Shown here in pieces: positions 55,060 to 62,661 of a DNA stretch of 62,661 nt. The stretch is from assembly GCA_030549815.1 (NCBI GenBank), contig JAUQQQ010000010.1, positions 1 to 62,661 on the forward strand, in the 5' to 3' direction. Every line of letters begins with the position of its first letter. The stretch's first letter is position 1. Below the pieces are notes generated by a model. It made no database searches. It was not told where the DNA came from and saw only the letters and a program-made list of their open reading frames with translations. Both the position numbers and the translations under genes were made by a program. The DNA comes from a bacterium (lineage in GTDB: Bacteria > DRYD01).

Positions 55060-57690
55060 ATGAACGATTTTATCAACAAACTTGGTAATTATAATTATAT
55101 AGACCTAAAGAAGGTTAAAAATATTGAAAGGATGCCCTTCTCAATTAGAATACTCTTGGAAAACGCTTTGAGAAATTTTGACGATTTTAAAGTGACTAAG
55201 GAACATGTTGATTTACTCCTGAATTACGATGCAAAGAATGTTGTTTTCAGGGAAATACCGTTTTGTCCCAATAGGATACTTGCTCAGGATTTTACAGGTG
55301 TTCCCCTTATCGTTGACCTCGCCTCTATGAGGACTGCTGTTAATAATCTTGGTAAGGATCCTGATAAAGTTAATCCCATTATACCTATAGATCTGGTTAT
55401 CGATCATTCTGTCATTGTTGAAAGTTACGGGAATTATTTGGCTTTATATAAGAATGTAGAGTTGGAATATGAGCAAAACAAGGAGAGGTATACTTTCTTG
55501 AAGTGGGCGCAGAAAAGTTTTAAGAATTTGCGCCTTATTCCTCCTTCTACAGGTATATGCCATCAAATAAATTTAGAGTACTTGTCAAAAGTTGTTTGGG
55601 TAAATGACGGCTTTGTATTCCCTGACACCTTAATAGGAACGGATTCTCATACTCCTATGGTCAATGGAATAGGAGTTGTTGGGTGGGGAGTTGGAGGGAT
55701 TGAAGCTGAAGCAGTCGCTTTGGGACAACCATTGTATTTTACTATTCCTCAAGTTATTGGACTAAAGCTTATTAATCAATTAAATGATGGAGTTACCGCA
55801 ACTGATTTGGTGCTAACTATTACCGAGTTATTAAGAAAATATGGGGTTGTTGGTAAATTTGTTGAAGTGTTTGGACCAGGATTGGATAGTTTAACTGTTC
55901 CCGATAGAGCAACTATCTCCAATATGTCTCCAGAGTTTGGATCTACTATCACTTACTTTCCTATAGATCAAAAGACTTTGGACTACCTTAAATTAACTAA
56001 CAGACCTAAAGAATTAATTGATTTAATAGAGAGATATGCTAAGGAGAATATGTTGTGGAGGGAAGGTGAAGATAAAGTAGTTTATACAGATTGTTTGGAA
56101 TTGGACTTAAGTAAAGTTGAACCTTCTGTTGCAGGCCCAAGAAGACCACAAGATAGAATAAAATTATCCAATCTAAAAAACACTTTTATTGATTTGATTG
56201 GAAACTATAAAAAGGGTGATGGTAATGTTTTAACTAAGGTAAAGGTTAAGATAGGTGAAGAGGAAGTTGAAGTAAAGGATGGGGATGTTGTTATCGCTGC
56301 TATCACAAGTTGCACTAATACTTCTAATCCTTTCGTTATGTTGGGAGCAGGTTTATTAGCTAAAAAAGCAGTTCAGAGGGGATTAAGTGTAAAGAAATAT
56401 GTTAAAACAACTTTAGCTCCAGGTTCGAAGGTAGTTACATCTTATCTTGAAAAATCTGGACTTATACCATATTTGGAGGCATTAAAATTTTTCGTCTCTG
56501 GCTATGGCTGCACTACTTGTATAGGTAACAGTGGATCATTACATCCTGAGGTATCTAAGGCTATAACAGAGAATAATCTTGTTGTTTCAGCAGTATTATC
56601 AGGGAATAGAAATTTTGAGGCTCGTGTCCATCCTTTGGTTAAGATGAATTTTCTTGCTTCTCCTATGTTGGTTGTTGCTTTTGCTATCGCTGGATCCGTT
56701 GATATTGACATATTTAACGATCCGATTGGATACGATCCATTAGGAAATCCAGTTTTTCTAAGAGAAATTTGGCCTTCTAATAAGGAAATCTATGAGCTTA
56801 TAGAAAATTATGTCAAATCTGATTTCTTTAAAGAAGTTTATGAAAAAATTATGGAAGGAGATGAAAATTGGAAAAAATTACCAGAATACTCAAGTAAAAT
56901 TTATCCTTTTGATGATTCTTCTACTTACATAAGGTTGGCTCCATTTTTTGATAAGGAGTTTCTCAATTTTGAACCTAAAAACATAATGGGTGCTAAGGTT
57001 TTACTTTTATTAGGGGATAGTGTAACAACTGACCATATTTCTCCTGCTGGAAGTATAAAGGTTGATTCTCCTGCAGGTAAATATCTCATTTCTAAAGGTG
57101 TGCAACCGAAAGATTTCAATTCCTATGGATCAAGGCGGGGAAATCATGAGGTTATGATCAGAGGAACTTTTGCTAACGTTAGATTGAAGAATATGTTAGT
57201 TGATGTTGAGGGTGGATATACTGTAAAGGATGGACAGATAAAGACAGTTTTTGAAGCTGCAATGGAATATAAGCAAGAAAATGTGCCTTTGATTGTGATT
57301 GCTGGAAAAGAGTATGGGTCTGGTTCTTCGAGAGATTGGGCTGCAAAGGGAACGCACTTACTTGGAATAAAAGCCGTCTTGGCCATTAGTTTTGAAAGAA
57401 TACATAGAAGTAATCTCGTTGGAATGGGAGTTTTACCTTTACAATTCGAAAATGAAGAAGATTATTTTAAACTGCTCGATAAGAAAATCGCTAACTACAC
57501 ATTTAATATTGTAGGAATTGATGAAATTTACCCTAATAAAAAATTGGAAGTTCAGGTATTCGATGGAAATAATATGATTAATAAATTCAATGCTATCATG
57601 AGGTTAGATTCTTTTGTTGAAATCGAATACTATAAAAATGGTGGAATACTTCAGTATGTATTCAAAGAAAAGTTTATGAAAGATGATTAG
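55060..57690 (+). CDS. acnA: Aconitate hydratase (AcnA type)
   Basis: Aconitase isomerises citrate and isocitrate through a [4Fe-4S] cluster. The 876-residue protein matches AcnA/IRP: [26 protein letters not shown]-type (split here as [12 protein letters not shown] and [13 protein letters not shown]). The three cluster cysteines are Cys418 ([12 protein letters not shown]), Cys484 and Cys487 ([12 protein letters not shown]). The swivel domain shows [18 protein letters not shown] and [16 protein letters not shown]. The ribosome site GGAGGGA is good. Together with sucD it argues for a TCA-cycle segment. Its 3' end overlaps the GGDEF-EAL gene by 8 bases. Confidence 0.96.
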   Translation: [876 protein letters not shown]

Positions 57691-59746
57691 TAATCCAAAG
57701 ATAACCAAAAAAATAAAGTTTTTAGAAGAAAGGATTAAATTTTATAATCTTATCTTAAAAAGTATTGATAAAGTTATTTTTAGAGTTGATCCTAAAAATG
57801 GTGAGATACTTGAGGTTTTGGGGAATACTATAAAGTTGTTTGGTGTTAAGAAAGTAGAAATATTAAAGAATAAAAAATGGCTTATTGATAAATTTTGTTG
57901 TTTCTTTGTTAGAGCTTTGATCCAAAAAGAAAAAGAGGTAATTTCTGATTATACTGATATCAATGGTAATGTCAAAAAAATAAGAATGGGTTTTTATAGT
58001 ATAGATGGTCACTTTTTTATTGTTTGTGATGATTTTACTAATCTTTGGCGAATACAAGAGGAAATAGAGAGGGAAAAAGATTTTCTGAATTCTATTATTA
58101 ATTCTATTCCACAGGGAATAGTTTTGCTTGACCCTAAAAATTTGAAGGTTTTAAAGTATAAAACAAGTATCCATACTAAAGCTTTTTGTGAGGCTTTAGG
58201 GGTAGCTGAAGGAGTTTCTCTCTACGATACTTTGCCTCAAAATATGTTGAATTTTATTAAACATTATGTCGATGAAGTTTGGATGGCTGGGGGATATAAA
58301 GTAATTCCTTTTGAAATTAATTTTGAAAATCTTAATGCTCATTTACAACTTACTTTTGTTAAGACAGGAAAATGGGGAGTTATTATTGTTGTTAATGATT
58401 TAACTGAGTTAACCGAATTGAAGAAAAAATATGAGTATTTATCTTTGCATGATCCTCTTACTAATTTACCAAACAGGAGATATATAATTGAACAATTAAA
58501 ACAATTGATTATCCAGGCTAAGAGGCATAACAGAAAAGTAGCAGTGCTCTTTGTTGATGTTGATAACTTTAAGTATATTAACGACACTTATGGTCATGAT
58601 GTAGGGGATGAATTCCTTAAAAATATTTCCCGGTGTTTAATACATTCTTTGAGGCCCGGAGATTTAGTTGGTAGAATGGGAGGAGATGAATTTATCATTG
58701 TTTTGGACGATGTCGCTAAAGTCGAAGATATTCAAATGGTTTGTAGAAGAATACTTGAAAATTGTAAAAATTTTAAGTATAATGATATAAAGATTGTAGT
58801 AACAATGAGTATAGGTATTTCAGTCTATCCCGATGATTCCGAAAATTATGAAGAATTAATAAAGTTTGCAGATATAGCAATGTACAATTCTAAACAAAAA
58901 GGAAAAAACACTTTTGAGTTTTATTCAAAAGAATTGGCTGAAAAGCTAAAACAAAGAATAGAAATGATAAATAAGATAGTAGATGCAATAGAAAAGGAAA
59001 AATTTGTGGTATTTTATCAACCTATCTTGGATATTAGTCGTATTGAAAATTTTAATCAAATAAAAGAAGAAATTATAAATAAAGATCTCGTTATAGGTTT
59101 TGAGGCTTTAGTTAGGTGGTTTGAGGATGGTAAATTAATACCCCCACTTTCCTTTATCCCTTTAGCTGAAGAAAATAATTTGATATTCGATATTGGTAAG
59201 ATAGTCCTAAGAAAATCGATGAATGAAATGAAAAACATTAATAAGATGTTATTTGTTAATACTTCTGCTAAAGAGTTTGAACATCCGTTATATTTTGATA
59301 CTTTATTGAAAATAGTGGAGGAAACTAATTTTAACCCTTCTAAATTGAATATAGAAATAACCGAGAGTTTGATAATTAGAAATATTGACTACTTTGTGAA
59401 AATGTCGAGTAGTTTAATAAATAGAGGAATAAGGATATGTATAGATGATTTTGGTAGTGGTTATTCTTCTTTTTCTTCACTTGTCCAATTACCAGCTAAT
59501 ATGATAAAGATAGATAGGAGCTTTGTTGCAAAGATAGAAGAAGATGAAAAAGTAAGGAAAATAGTTAAAACAATGGTTGATATTGCTTATATTTTAGGTT
59601 TTGATGTTGTTGCCGAAGGCGTGGAAACGATTGAACAACTTAAAATATTGCAAGAATTGAATTGTAAGTATGCTCAAGGTTTTCTATTTTTTAAACCTAT
59701 GCCCTTGGAAGAGTTATTAATTCAATTAGCACCTGCCAGGAATTAA
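57683..59746 (+). CDS. PAS/GGDEF/EAL protein (c-di-GMP cyclase/phosphodiesterase)
   Basis: The 687-residue cytoplasmic protein has one or two PAS-like segments (about residues 15-110 and 115-240), a GGDEF domain and an EAL domain. The GGDEF domain (about 245-410) shows LPNRRYIIEQL, the metal-binding VDVDNFK and an intact GGDEF at about 333-337. The EAL domain (about 430-685) shows FEALVRW at about 472, ITESLI, DDFGSGYSS, IKIDRSFV and AEGVET. Both catalytic sites appear intact, so it could make or degrade c-di-GMP depending on its sensor input. No Shine-Dalgarno; the start overlaps acnA by 8 bases. The last codons take part in the folded structure at 59727-59774. Confidence 0.94.
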   Translation: MISNPKITKKIKFLEERIKFYNLILKSIDKVIFRVDPKNGEILEVLGNTIKLFGVKKVEILKNKKWLIDKFCCFFVRALIQKEKEVISDYTDINGNVKKIRMGFYSIDGHFFIVCDDFTNLWRIQEEIEREKDFLNSIINSIPQGIVLLDPKNLKVLKYKTSIHTKAFCEALGVAEGVSLYDTLPQNMLNFIKHYVDEVWMAGGYKVIPFEINFENLNAHLQLTFVKTGKWGVIIVVNDLTELTELKKKYEYLSLHDPLTNLPNRRYIIEQLKQLIIQAKRHNRKVAVLFVDVDNFKYINDTYGHDVGDEFLKNISRCLIHSLRPGDLVGRMGGDEFIIVLDDVAKVEDIQMVCRRILENCKNFKYNDIKIVVTMSIGISVYPDDSENYEELIKFADIAMYNSKQKGKNTFEFYSKELAEKLKQRIEMINKIVDAIEKEKFVVFYQPILDISRIENFNQIKEEIINKDLVIGFEALVRWFEDGKLIPPLSFIPLAEENNLIFDIGKIVLRKSMNEMKNINKMLFVNTSAKEFEHPLYFDTLLKIVEETNFNPSKLNIEITESLIIRNIDYFVKMSSSLINRGIRICIDDFGSGYSSFSSLVQLPANMIKIDRSFVAKIEEDEKVRKIVKTMVDIAYILGFDVVAEGVETIEQLKILQELNCKYAQGFLFFKPMPLEELLIQLAPARN

Positions 59747-59774
59747 TGGGGTGCTATAAAAATACCTCCTGGCA
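59727..59774 (+). promoter_or_regulatory. Interleaved inverted repeats at a gene junction (possible H-type pseudoknot)
   Basis: TAGCACC (59727-59733) pairs with GGTGCTA (59750-59756). TGCCAGGA (59734-59741) pairs with TCCTGGCA (59767-59774). The order a-b-a'-b' is that of an H-type pseudoknot or of two competing hairpins. It spans the stop codon of the GGDEF-EAL gene (59744-59746) and ends 12 bases before the next start at 59787, which has no Shine-Dalgarno. A post-transcriptional control element is a reasonable guess. Confidence 0.5.
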
Positions 59775-59786
59775 CAAAAAAATATT

Positions 59787-60047
59787 ATGAATGACAAGAT
59801 AGACAAGGATTTACTGGATGAAATGGAGAAAACAGATGAACCTTTGATAAGGGTAATTGTGCAAACTTATGATGGATGCAAAGAGGAAGAGGATAAAAAA
59901 TTGGCTAAATCAGTTGGTGGAGAGTATATGTTTGATTTACCAATAATAAGTGCTTTTGTAGCAAAATTACCAAAGACGGGAATAAAGTTGTTGGCAATGA
60001 ATAAAAGGGTTAAAAAGATATTTTATGATAAGCCTGTTAGTTTGTAA
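59787..60047 (+). CDS. Small protein resembling a free-standing peptidase-inhibitor (I9-like) domain
   Basis: The 86-residue protein has the pattern of the subtilisin propeptide/inhibitor I9 fold: LIRVIVQTYDG as first strand, a helix (KEEEDKKLAKSV), GGEYMFDLPIISAFVAKLPKT, then GIKLLAMNKRVKKIFYDKPV as the last helix and strand. In secreted subtilases this domain precedes the protease; here it stands alone, has no signal peptide and is encoded ahead of an LpxB-like gene. It could act as a cytoplasmic inhibitor or an assembly factor. No Shine-Dalgarno is visible, and the folded element upstream may control it. The stop overlaps the next start. Confidence 0.65.
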   Translation: MNDKIDKDLLDEMEKTDEPLIRVIVQTYDGCKEEEDKKLAKSVGGEYMFDLPIISAFVAKLPKTGIKLLAMNKRVKKIFYDKPVSL

Positions 60048-61219
60048 TGAATGTTGGGATAGTTTCGAATAGTCCTGGGGAGGTAGCCGGATGGGCTATC
60101 CCTGCCTCTAAAATACTTAAGAAATTGGGTTTTAAAATAGACCTCTATTTAACTCCCTGTATGTTTGCTTCTAAAAGGGAGTTCGATGTCGCACTAAAAT
60201 TTGGACAATTTTCCCAAATTTTTAACTCCTATGAAACTCTAAAGAAAATATTTTTCCAAAATAAAAACAAGTATGACCTTTTTATTCATATGGGCGGAGA
60301 TATTTGGTATTCAACTAAATTTAAATCGGATAAATTGTTTTCTTATGGATGGGGAACTAAAAGATTGGATAAATTCTTCCAATATTACCTTGTGCCAAAT
60401 CAGTATTACTTGAGAAAACTAATTGAAAGAAAAATAGATAATTCTAAGATTGTTAAGGTCAGAGACTTGGTTTTTGAGAAATTTTTTGAAAAATTTGAGG
60501 AATCCAATTATTACAACCCGGATTCTAATTTGCTGGGTTTCATGTTAGGAAGCAGAAAAAATGAATTTTATGGATTACTTGACTTATATCTTAGAACTAT
60601 TAAATTAATTGACAGGAAATTTGAATTTGTTTTCTTTGTTTCGCCATTTATTTATGATTTATTCGAAAATAAGGAGAGTTTCGAAAGGGAGGTTCTGGAC
60701 TTTATAAAAAACTATGGATTTAATGGATTTAAAAATTTAAGGTTTATAGTTGATGAAGAAGAGAAAATAGAATTACTTTCTAATTTAAGGTTGTTAATTA
60801 CAATACCTGGGACAAAAACGAACGAGGCTGGATACTTAGGAATACCGCAGTTGGTTATTTTACCACTTCAAAAACCTGAGGAGATACCGATATGGGGTGC
60901 AATTGGCTGGCTTGATTTCCTTGGTAAAATGGGGAAAAAAATTAAAGGATATTTCGTTCTGAAATATGCACAAAAAAATATTTTATCGAATAAGAGATTT
61001 ATCGCAATGCCTAATATAATCGCACAAAAAAAAATAGTCGAAGAATTTGTCGAGATCATAAATGAACATAATTTATCTGAAAAAATTAATCAATTATTGG
61101 AAAATAAACAAAGATTAATCTCAATTTCAAATGAATTAAAGCAAATTTATAGAGCGTGGGAAGATGATGCCATCACTTTCCAAGACGCTATTAAAAAATT
61201 GGTTTTTAATCAAATATGA
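60047..61219 (+). CDS. Lipid-A-disaccharide synthase-related protein (LpxB-like)
   Basis: The 390-residue protein starts with SNSPGEVAGWAIPASKILKK, the LpxB-type first Rossmann strand and loop (GEVSGD-like but altered). A late donor-site segment, ITIPGTKTNEAGYLGIPQLV, resembles the TKTLE...GVPMVV region of GT-B transferases of family 19. LpxB condenses UDP-diacylglucosamine with lipid X. Divergent LpxB-related proteins occur in several phyla with unclear substrate, and the changed first motif advises caution. With lpxC at 31 kb it supports an outer membrane. It overlaps the small I9-like gene by 1 base and the zinc protease gene by 4. Confidence 0.75.
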   Translation: MNVGIVSNSPGEVAGWAIPASKILKKLGFKIDLYLTPCMFASKREFDVALKFGQFSQIFNSYETLKKIFFQNKNKYDLFIHMGGDIWYSTKFKSDKLFSYGWGTKRLDKFFQYYLVPNQYYLRKLIERKIDNSKIVKVRDLVFEKFFEKFEESNYYNPDSNLLGFMLGSRKNEFYGLLDLYLRTIKLIDRKFEFVFFVSPFIYDLFENKESFEREVLDFIKNYGFNGFKNLRFIVDEEEKIELLSNLRLLITIPGTKTNEAGYLGIPQLVILPLQKPEEIPIWGAIGWLDFLGKMGKKIKGYFVLKYAQKNILSNKRFIAMPNIIAQKKIVEEFVEIINEHNLSEKINQLLENKQRLISISNELKQIYRAWEDDAITFQDAIKKLVFNQI

Positions 61220-61713
61220 AATTTAAATACATAAAATTTAGGGATTTAAATGATTTACTGGAAAAGGCAAGGGAATTAATGGGAGATGAGCTTTTTCATA
61301 TTTTTCTGTCCGATGTAAAGATAAGAATTGTAAAAGATGACAACATAAAAAGATTGGGAGGATTATACAAAAGAGATTTTAAAGAGATTTTGGTTTATAA
61401 TGATTATTTGGAAACATTTTTTCATGAGTTGGGGCATCATGTTTTCCAACATCCCAAATTTGCACGATTTTTTCATTTCCCTTATCTATGGCAAGCTTTT
61501 GAAAGCTATAAAAAAACTAACTATGATTTCTTAGGGCATCAAGCAAAATGTCATTTAGAAGAATTCTTTGCGGAAATTTTTTCGATGTTTTTCTGTAATT
61601 ACGATTATTTAAAATCTTACGATTTTAGATTGGCCCAAGAGTTGGAAGAAGCTATTCAAAAAATTATTGACCAAGGTCAAGAATACATTGAAGTTAACAT
61701 AATCTGGGATTAA
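61216..61713 (+). CDS. Putative zinc-dependent metalloprotease-like protein
   Basis: The 165-residue soluble protein has the zincin motif HELGHH at residues 70-75. A downstream helix with EEFFAEIFSMFF could supply the third ligand Glu. The short length and lack of signal peptide suggest a cytoplasmic minimal zincin, similar to ImmA-like or anti-restriction-type metallopeptidases, but no closer family is recognised. An HPKF and a second His-rich segment (FHFPYLW, GHQAKCHLEE) are also present. It overlaps the LpxB-like gene by 4 bases. The association with the I9-like protein two genes upstream (inhibitor plus protease) is noteworthy but unproven. Confidence 0.7.
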   Translation: MKFKYIKFRDLNDLLEKARELMGDELFHIFLSDVKIRIVKDDNIKRLGGLYKRDFKEILVYNDYLETFFHELGHHVFQHPKFARFFHFPYLWQAFESYKKTNYDFLGHQAKCHLEEFFAEIFSMFFCNYDYLKSYDFRLAQELEEAIQKIIDQGQEYIEVNIIWD

Positions 61714-61719
61714 GAAAAC

Positions 61720-62391
61720 CTATTCAAGTAAGGTAGAGGGATTAATTTTAAGGATTTCGTGGTTATAGAAAGGCTCTGCATATTCTGTCCTGGCTAATAA
61801 CCCCCAATATCTTGCGAAAGTTTTTATGTAATCTTCTACCTGAAATGACCCAAATTGGCTTTCATAGGCTTTACAGGCTTCTATCTTTTTTTCTAAAAAA
61901 TCGGAAATATCTACAACAAATGAAGGAGTTAAATTTATTCTCAAGTGATTGGAAAAAAACCTGATTATCTTTTTTGGATACCAACTTTCTCCTTCTAATG
62001 GTATTTTAGTTAGTTTTGCATAGAATCTGGAAGCATAGGATATTTGATGTGCTTGCACATGATCGGGATGAGCATCTATTTCTAAATGGCAAAAAATAAC
62101 TTCTGGCTTATATTTTCTAATTATTTGTGAGACTTTAAATCTTGCTTCTATACTATCAAACAGGAATCTGTTTTTAAGGTCTAATGTTATGCGGTCTACT
62201 CCCAGTATTTCTGCTGCTTTTTTTGCTTCTTTCATTCTCTTTTCAACGCTTCCTTTTGGTGTTGGTTCTCCATTTGTTAGGTCTAGTATTAAAACTTTGT
62301 ATCCTTGGTTGCTGAGTTTAGCTATGGTGCCACCCATAGCTATTTCACAATCGTCTGGGTGTGCTCCGATGCAGAGGAAGTCGATTTTCAT
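61720..62391 (-). CDS. PIG-L (LmbE-like) deacetylase, possibly BshB
   Basis: The 223-residue zinc-dependent N-acetylsugar deacetylase shows GAHPDDCEIAMGGTIAKLS (His11, Asp13, Asp14), LTNGEPTP, and the second metal and catalytic motif DAHPDHVQAH (108-111). BshB enzymes in bacillithiol synthesis deacetylate GlcNAc-malate and look like this, including the ESQFG segment. Without bshA or bshC nearby the substrate stays open. The start codon is only 12 bases from the 3' end of tRNA-Arg and has no Shine-Dalgarno, so the mRNA probably arises by processing of a tRNA-mRNA transcript. Confidence 0.88.
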   Translation of the reverse strand: MKIDFLCIGAHPDDCEIAMGGTIAKLSNQGYKVLILDLTNGEPTPKGSVEKRMKEAKKAAEILGVDRITLDLKNRFLFDSIEARFKVSQIIRKYKPEVIFCHLEIDAHPDHVQAHQISYASRFYAKLTKIPLEGESWYPKKIIRFFSNHLRINLTPSFVVDISDFLEKKIEACKAYESQFGSFQVEDYIKTFARYWGLLARTEYAEPFYNHEILKINPSTLLE

Positions 62392-62402
62392 AGGTAAGAA
62401 TG

Positions 62403-62477
62403 CGCGCCCGGCAGGACTCGAACCTGCGACCCTGGGATTAGAAATCCCATGCTCTGATCCTACTGAGCTACGGGCGC
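62403..62477 (-). tRNA. tRNA-Arg (anticodon UCU)
   Basis: On the minus strand the acceptor arms GCGCCCG and CGGGCGC pair perfectly with a G discriminator. The D arm is GTAGCTCAGTAGGATC, the anticodon stem-loop is GGGATTTCTAATCCC with anticodon TCT, and the T loop reads GGTTCGAGTCC. CCA is not encoded. It reads AGA, the dominant Arg codon here, and is followed 11 bases later by the deacetylase gene. Confidence 0.97.
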
Positions 62478-62524
62478 TCTCTTATCTATAATATTCTATA
62501 AATACTTACTTACCTCCTGCCTTG

Positions 62525-62661
62525 GTGAACTTACCAATAAATTGAGAGGCTTCCTGCTTCATTGGTAGATGACTCGTAGACTGGTATCTCTACCATTCCG
62601 CCGTCAGAGCTATCTCCACAGGCTTGAGTTCGGACAGTTCCTGTCCTACCACTCTTAAGGT
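62525..62661 (-). mobile_element. Right end of a second IS200/IS605-family element, cut by the window edge
   Basis: The minus strand runs from the end of a tnpB gene through AATGAAGCAGGAAGC to a terminal TTCACC at about 62525-62530. It shares the GAAGCAGGAAGC string, the terminal TCACC and the tnpB C-terminal codons with the element at 37.0-37.8 kb. The short hairpin near the terminus is weaker here. The rest of the element lies beyond the window. Confidence 0.7.
62590..62661 (-). CDS. tnpB: TnpB, C-terminal 23 codons (partial)
   Basis: The minus frame entering from the window edge reads TLRVVGQELSELKPVEIALT and ends AEW, TAG. It matches the ALRVVGLDRPKLMPAE segment of the copy at 37 kb at the start (LRVVG) and then diverges, as TnpB tails do. 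The RuvC and zinc-finger parts are outside the window, so integrity cannot be judged. Confidence 0.75.
   Translation of the reverse strand, partial: TLRVVGQELSELKPVEIALTAEW

Overview
This is an AT-rich bacterial chromosome segment (A/T homopolymers, AGA and ATA codons throughout) densely packed with short-gapped or overlapping genes. An LpxC homologue, an LpxB-like protein, an LptC-like lipoprotein and a periplasmic protease point to a diderm (LPS-type) cell envelope. PilB, prepilin-like proteins and a PilX-like protein point to type IV pili. The phylum cannot be assigned from the sequence alone. The AGA/ATA-rich coding style and Lys/Glu-rich proteins would fit a thermophile, but that is only an inference.

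Layout. 0-3 kb: a broken gene at the window edge, a small membrane-anchored protein, gatB and a DJ-1/PfpI protein. 3-8 kb (minus strand): a short LeuA-type synthase, a large exported protein, a 240-bp G-rich island without a convincing gene, and a membrane-anchored SpoIID-domain protein. 8-20 kb (plus): a PilX-like gene interrupted by a frameshift, then a tight run encoding a HEAT-repeat protein, an FtsE-like ATPase, a GAF/HD-GYP protein, a VWA (BatA-like) protein, formamidopyrimidine-DNA glycosylase and a huge GAF/SpoIIE phosphatase, followed by trxB. 21-29 kb (minus): sucD, rpmA, RNase E/G, a trypsin-like protease and dnaE. 29-37 kb (plus): a prepilin gene with an intein-like (Hint) remnant behind it, tRNA-Ser(GCU), ybaB, a frameshifted lpxC, an ADP-forming acyl-CoA synthetase, rsmA, recF, a DUF59 protein and two small hypotheticals. 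A decayed IS200/IS605 element sits at 37.0-37.8 kb. 37.8-42 kb (minus): adk, an ankyrin lipoprotein and alaS.

42.1-43.4 kb is gene-free and looks like the replication origin: one consensus DnaA box, sixteen copies of a variant box, DnaA-trio-like TAG repeats and a long AT-rich tract. Base composition of the strands changes nearby: the plus strand is A/C-rich to the left and G/T-rich to the right, with the visible switch close to 44.4 kb. dnaA and dnaN are not adjacent.

43.6-49.8 kb (minus): two sugar-type ABC permeases separated by mfd, an LptC-like lipoprotein, prfB and a small unknown. 49.8-61.7 kb (plus): tRNA-Ser(UGA), pilB, accD, an unknown probable TIM-barrel protein, a GT2 glycosyltransferase, aconitase, a GGDEF-EAL protein, a small I9-like protein, an LpxB-like protein and a putative zinc protease. 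The window ends with a PIG-L deacetylase gene starting directly behind tRNA-Arg(UCU), and the 3' end of a second IS200/IS605 tnpB.

The contents are mainly housekeeping genes plus envelope, pilus and c-di-GMP signalling functions. The most notable items are the origin, the prepilin/Hint locus, interrupted reading frames in lpxC and the pilin-type genes, the unexplained island at 5.9-6.2 kb and a pseudoknot-like structure at 59.7 kb.
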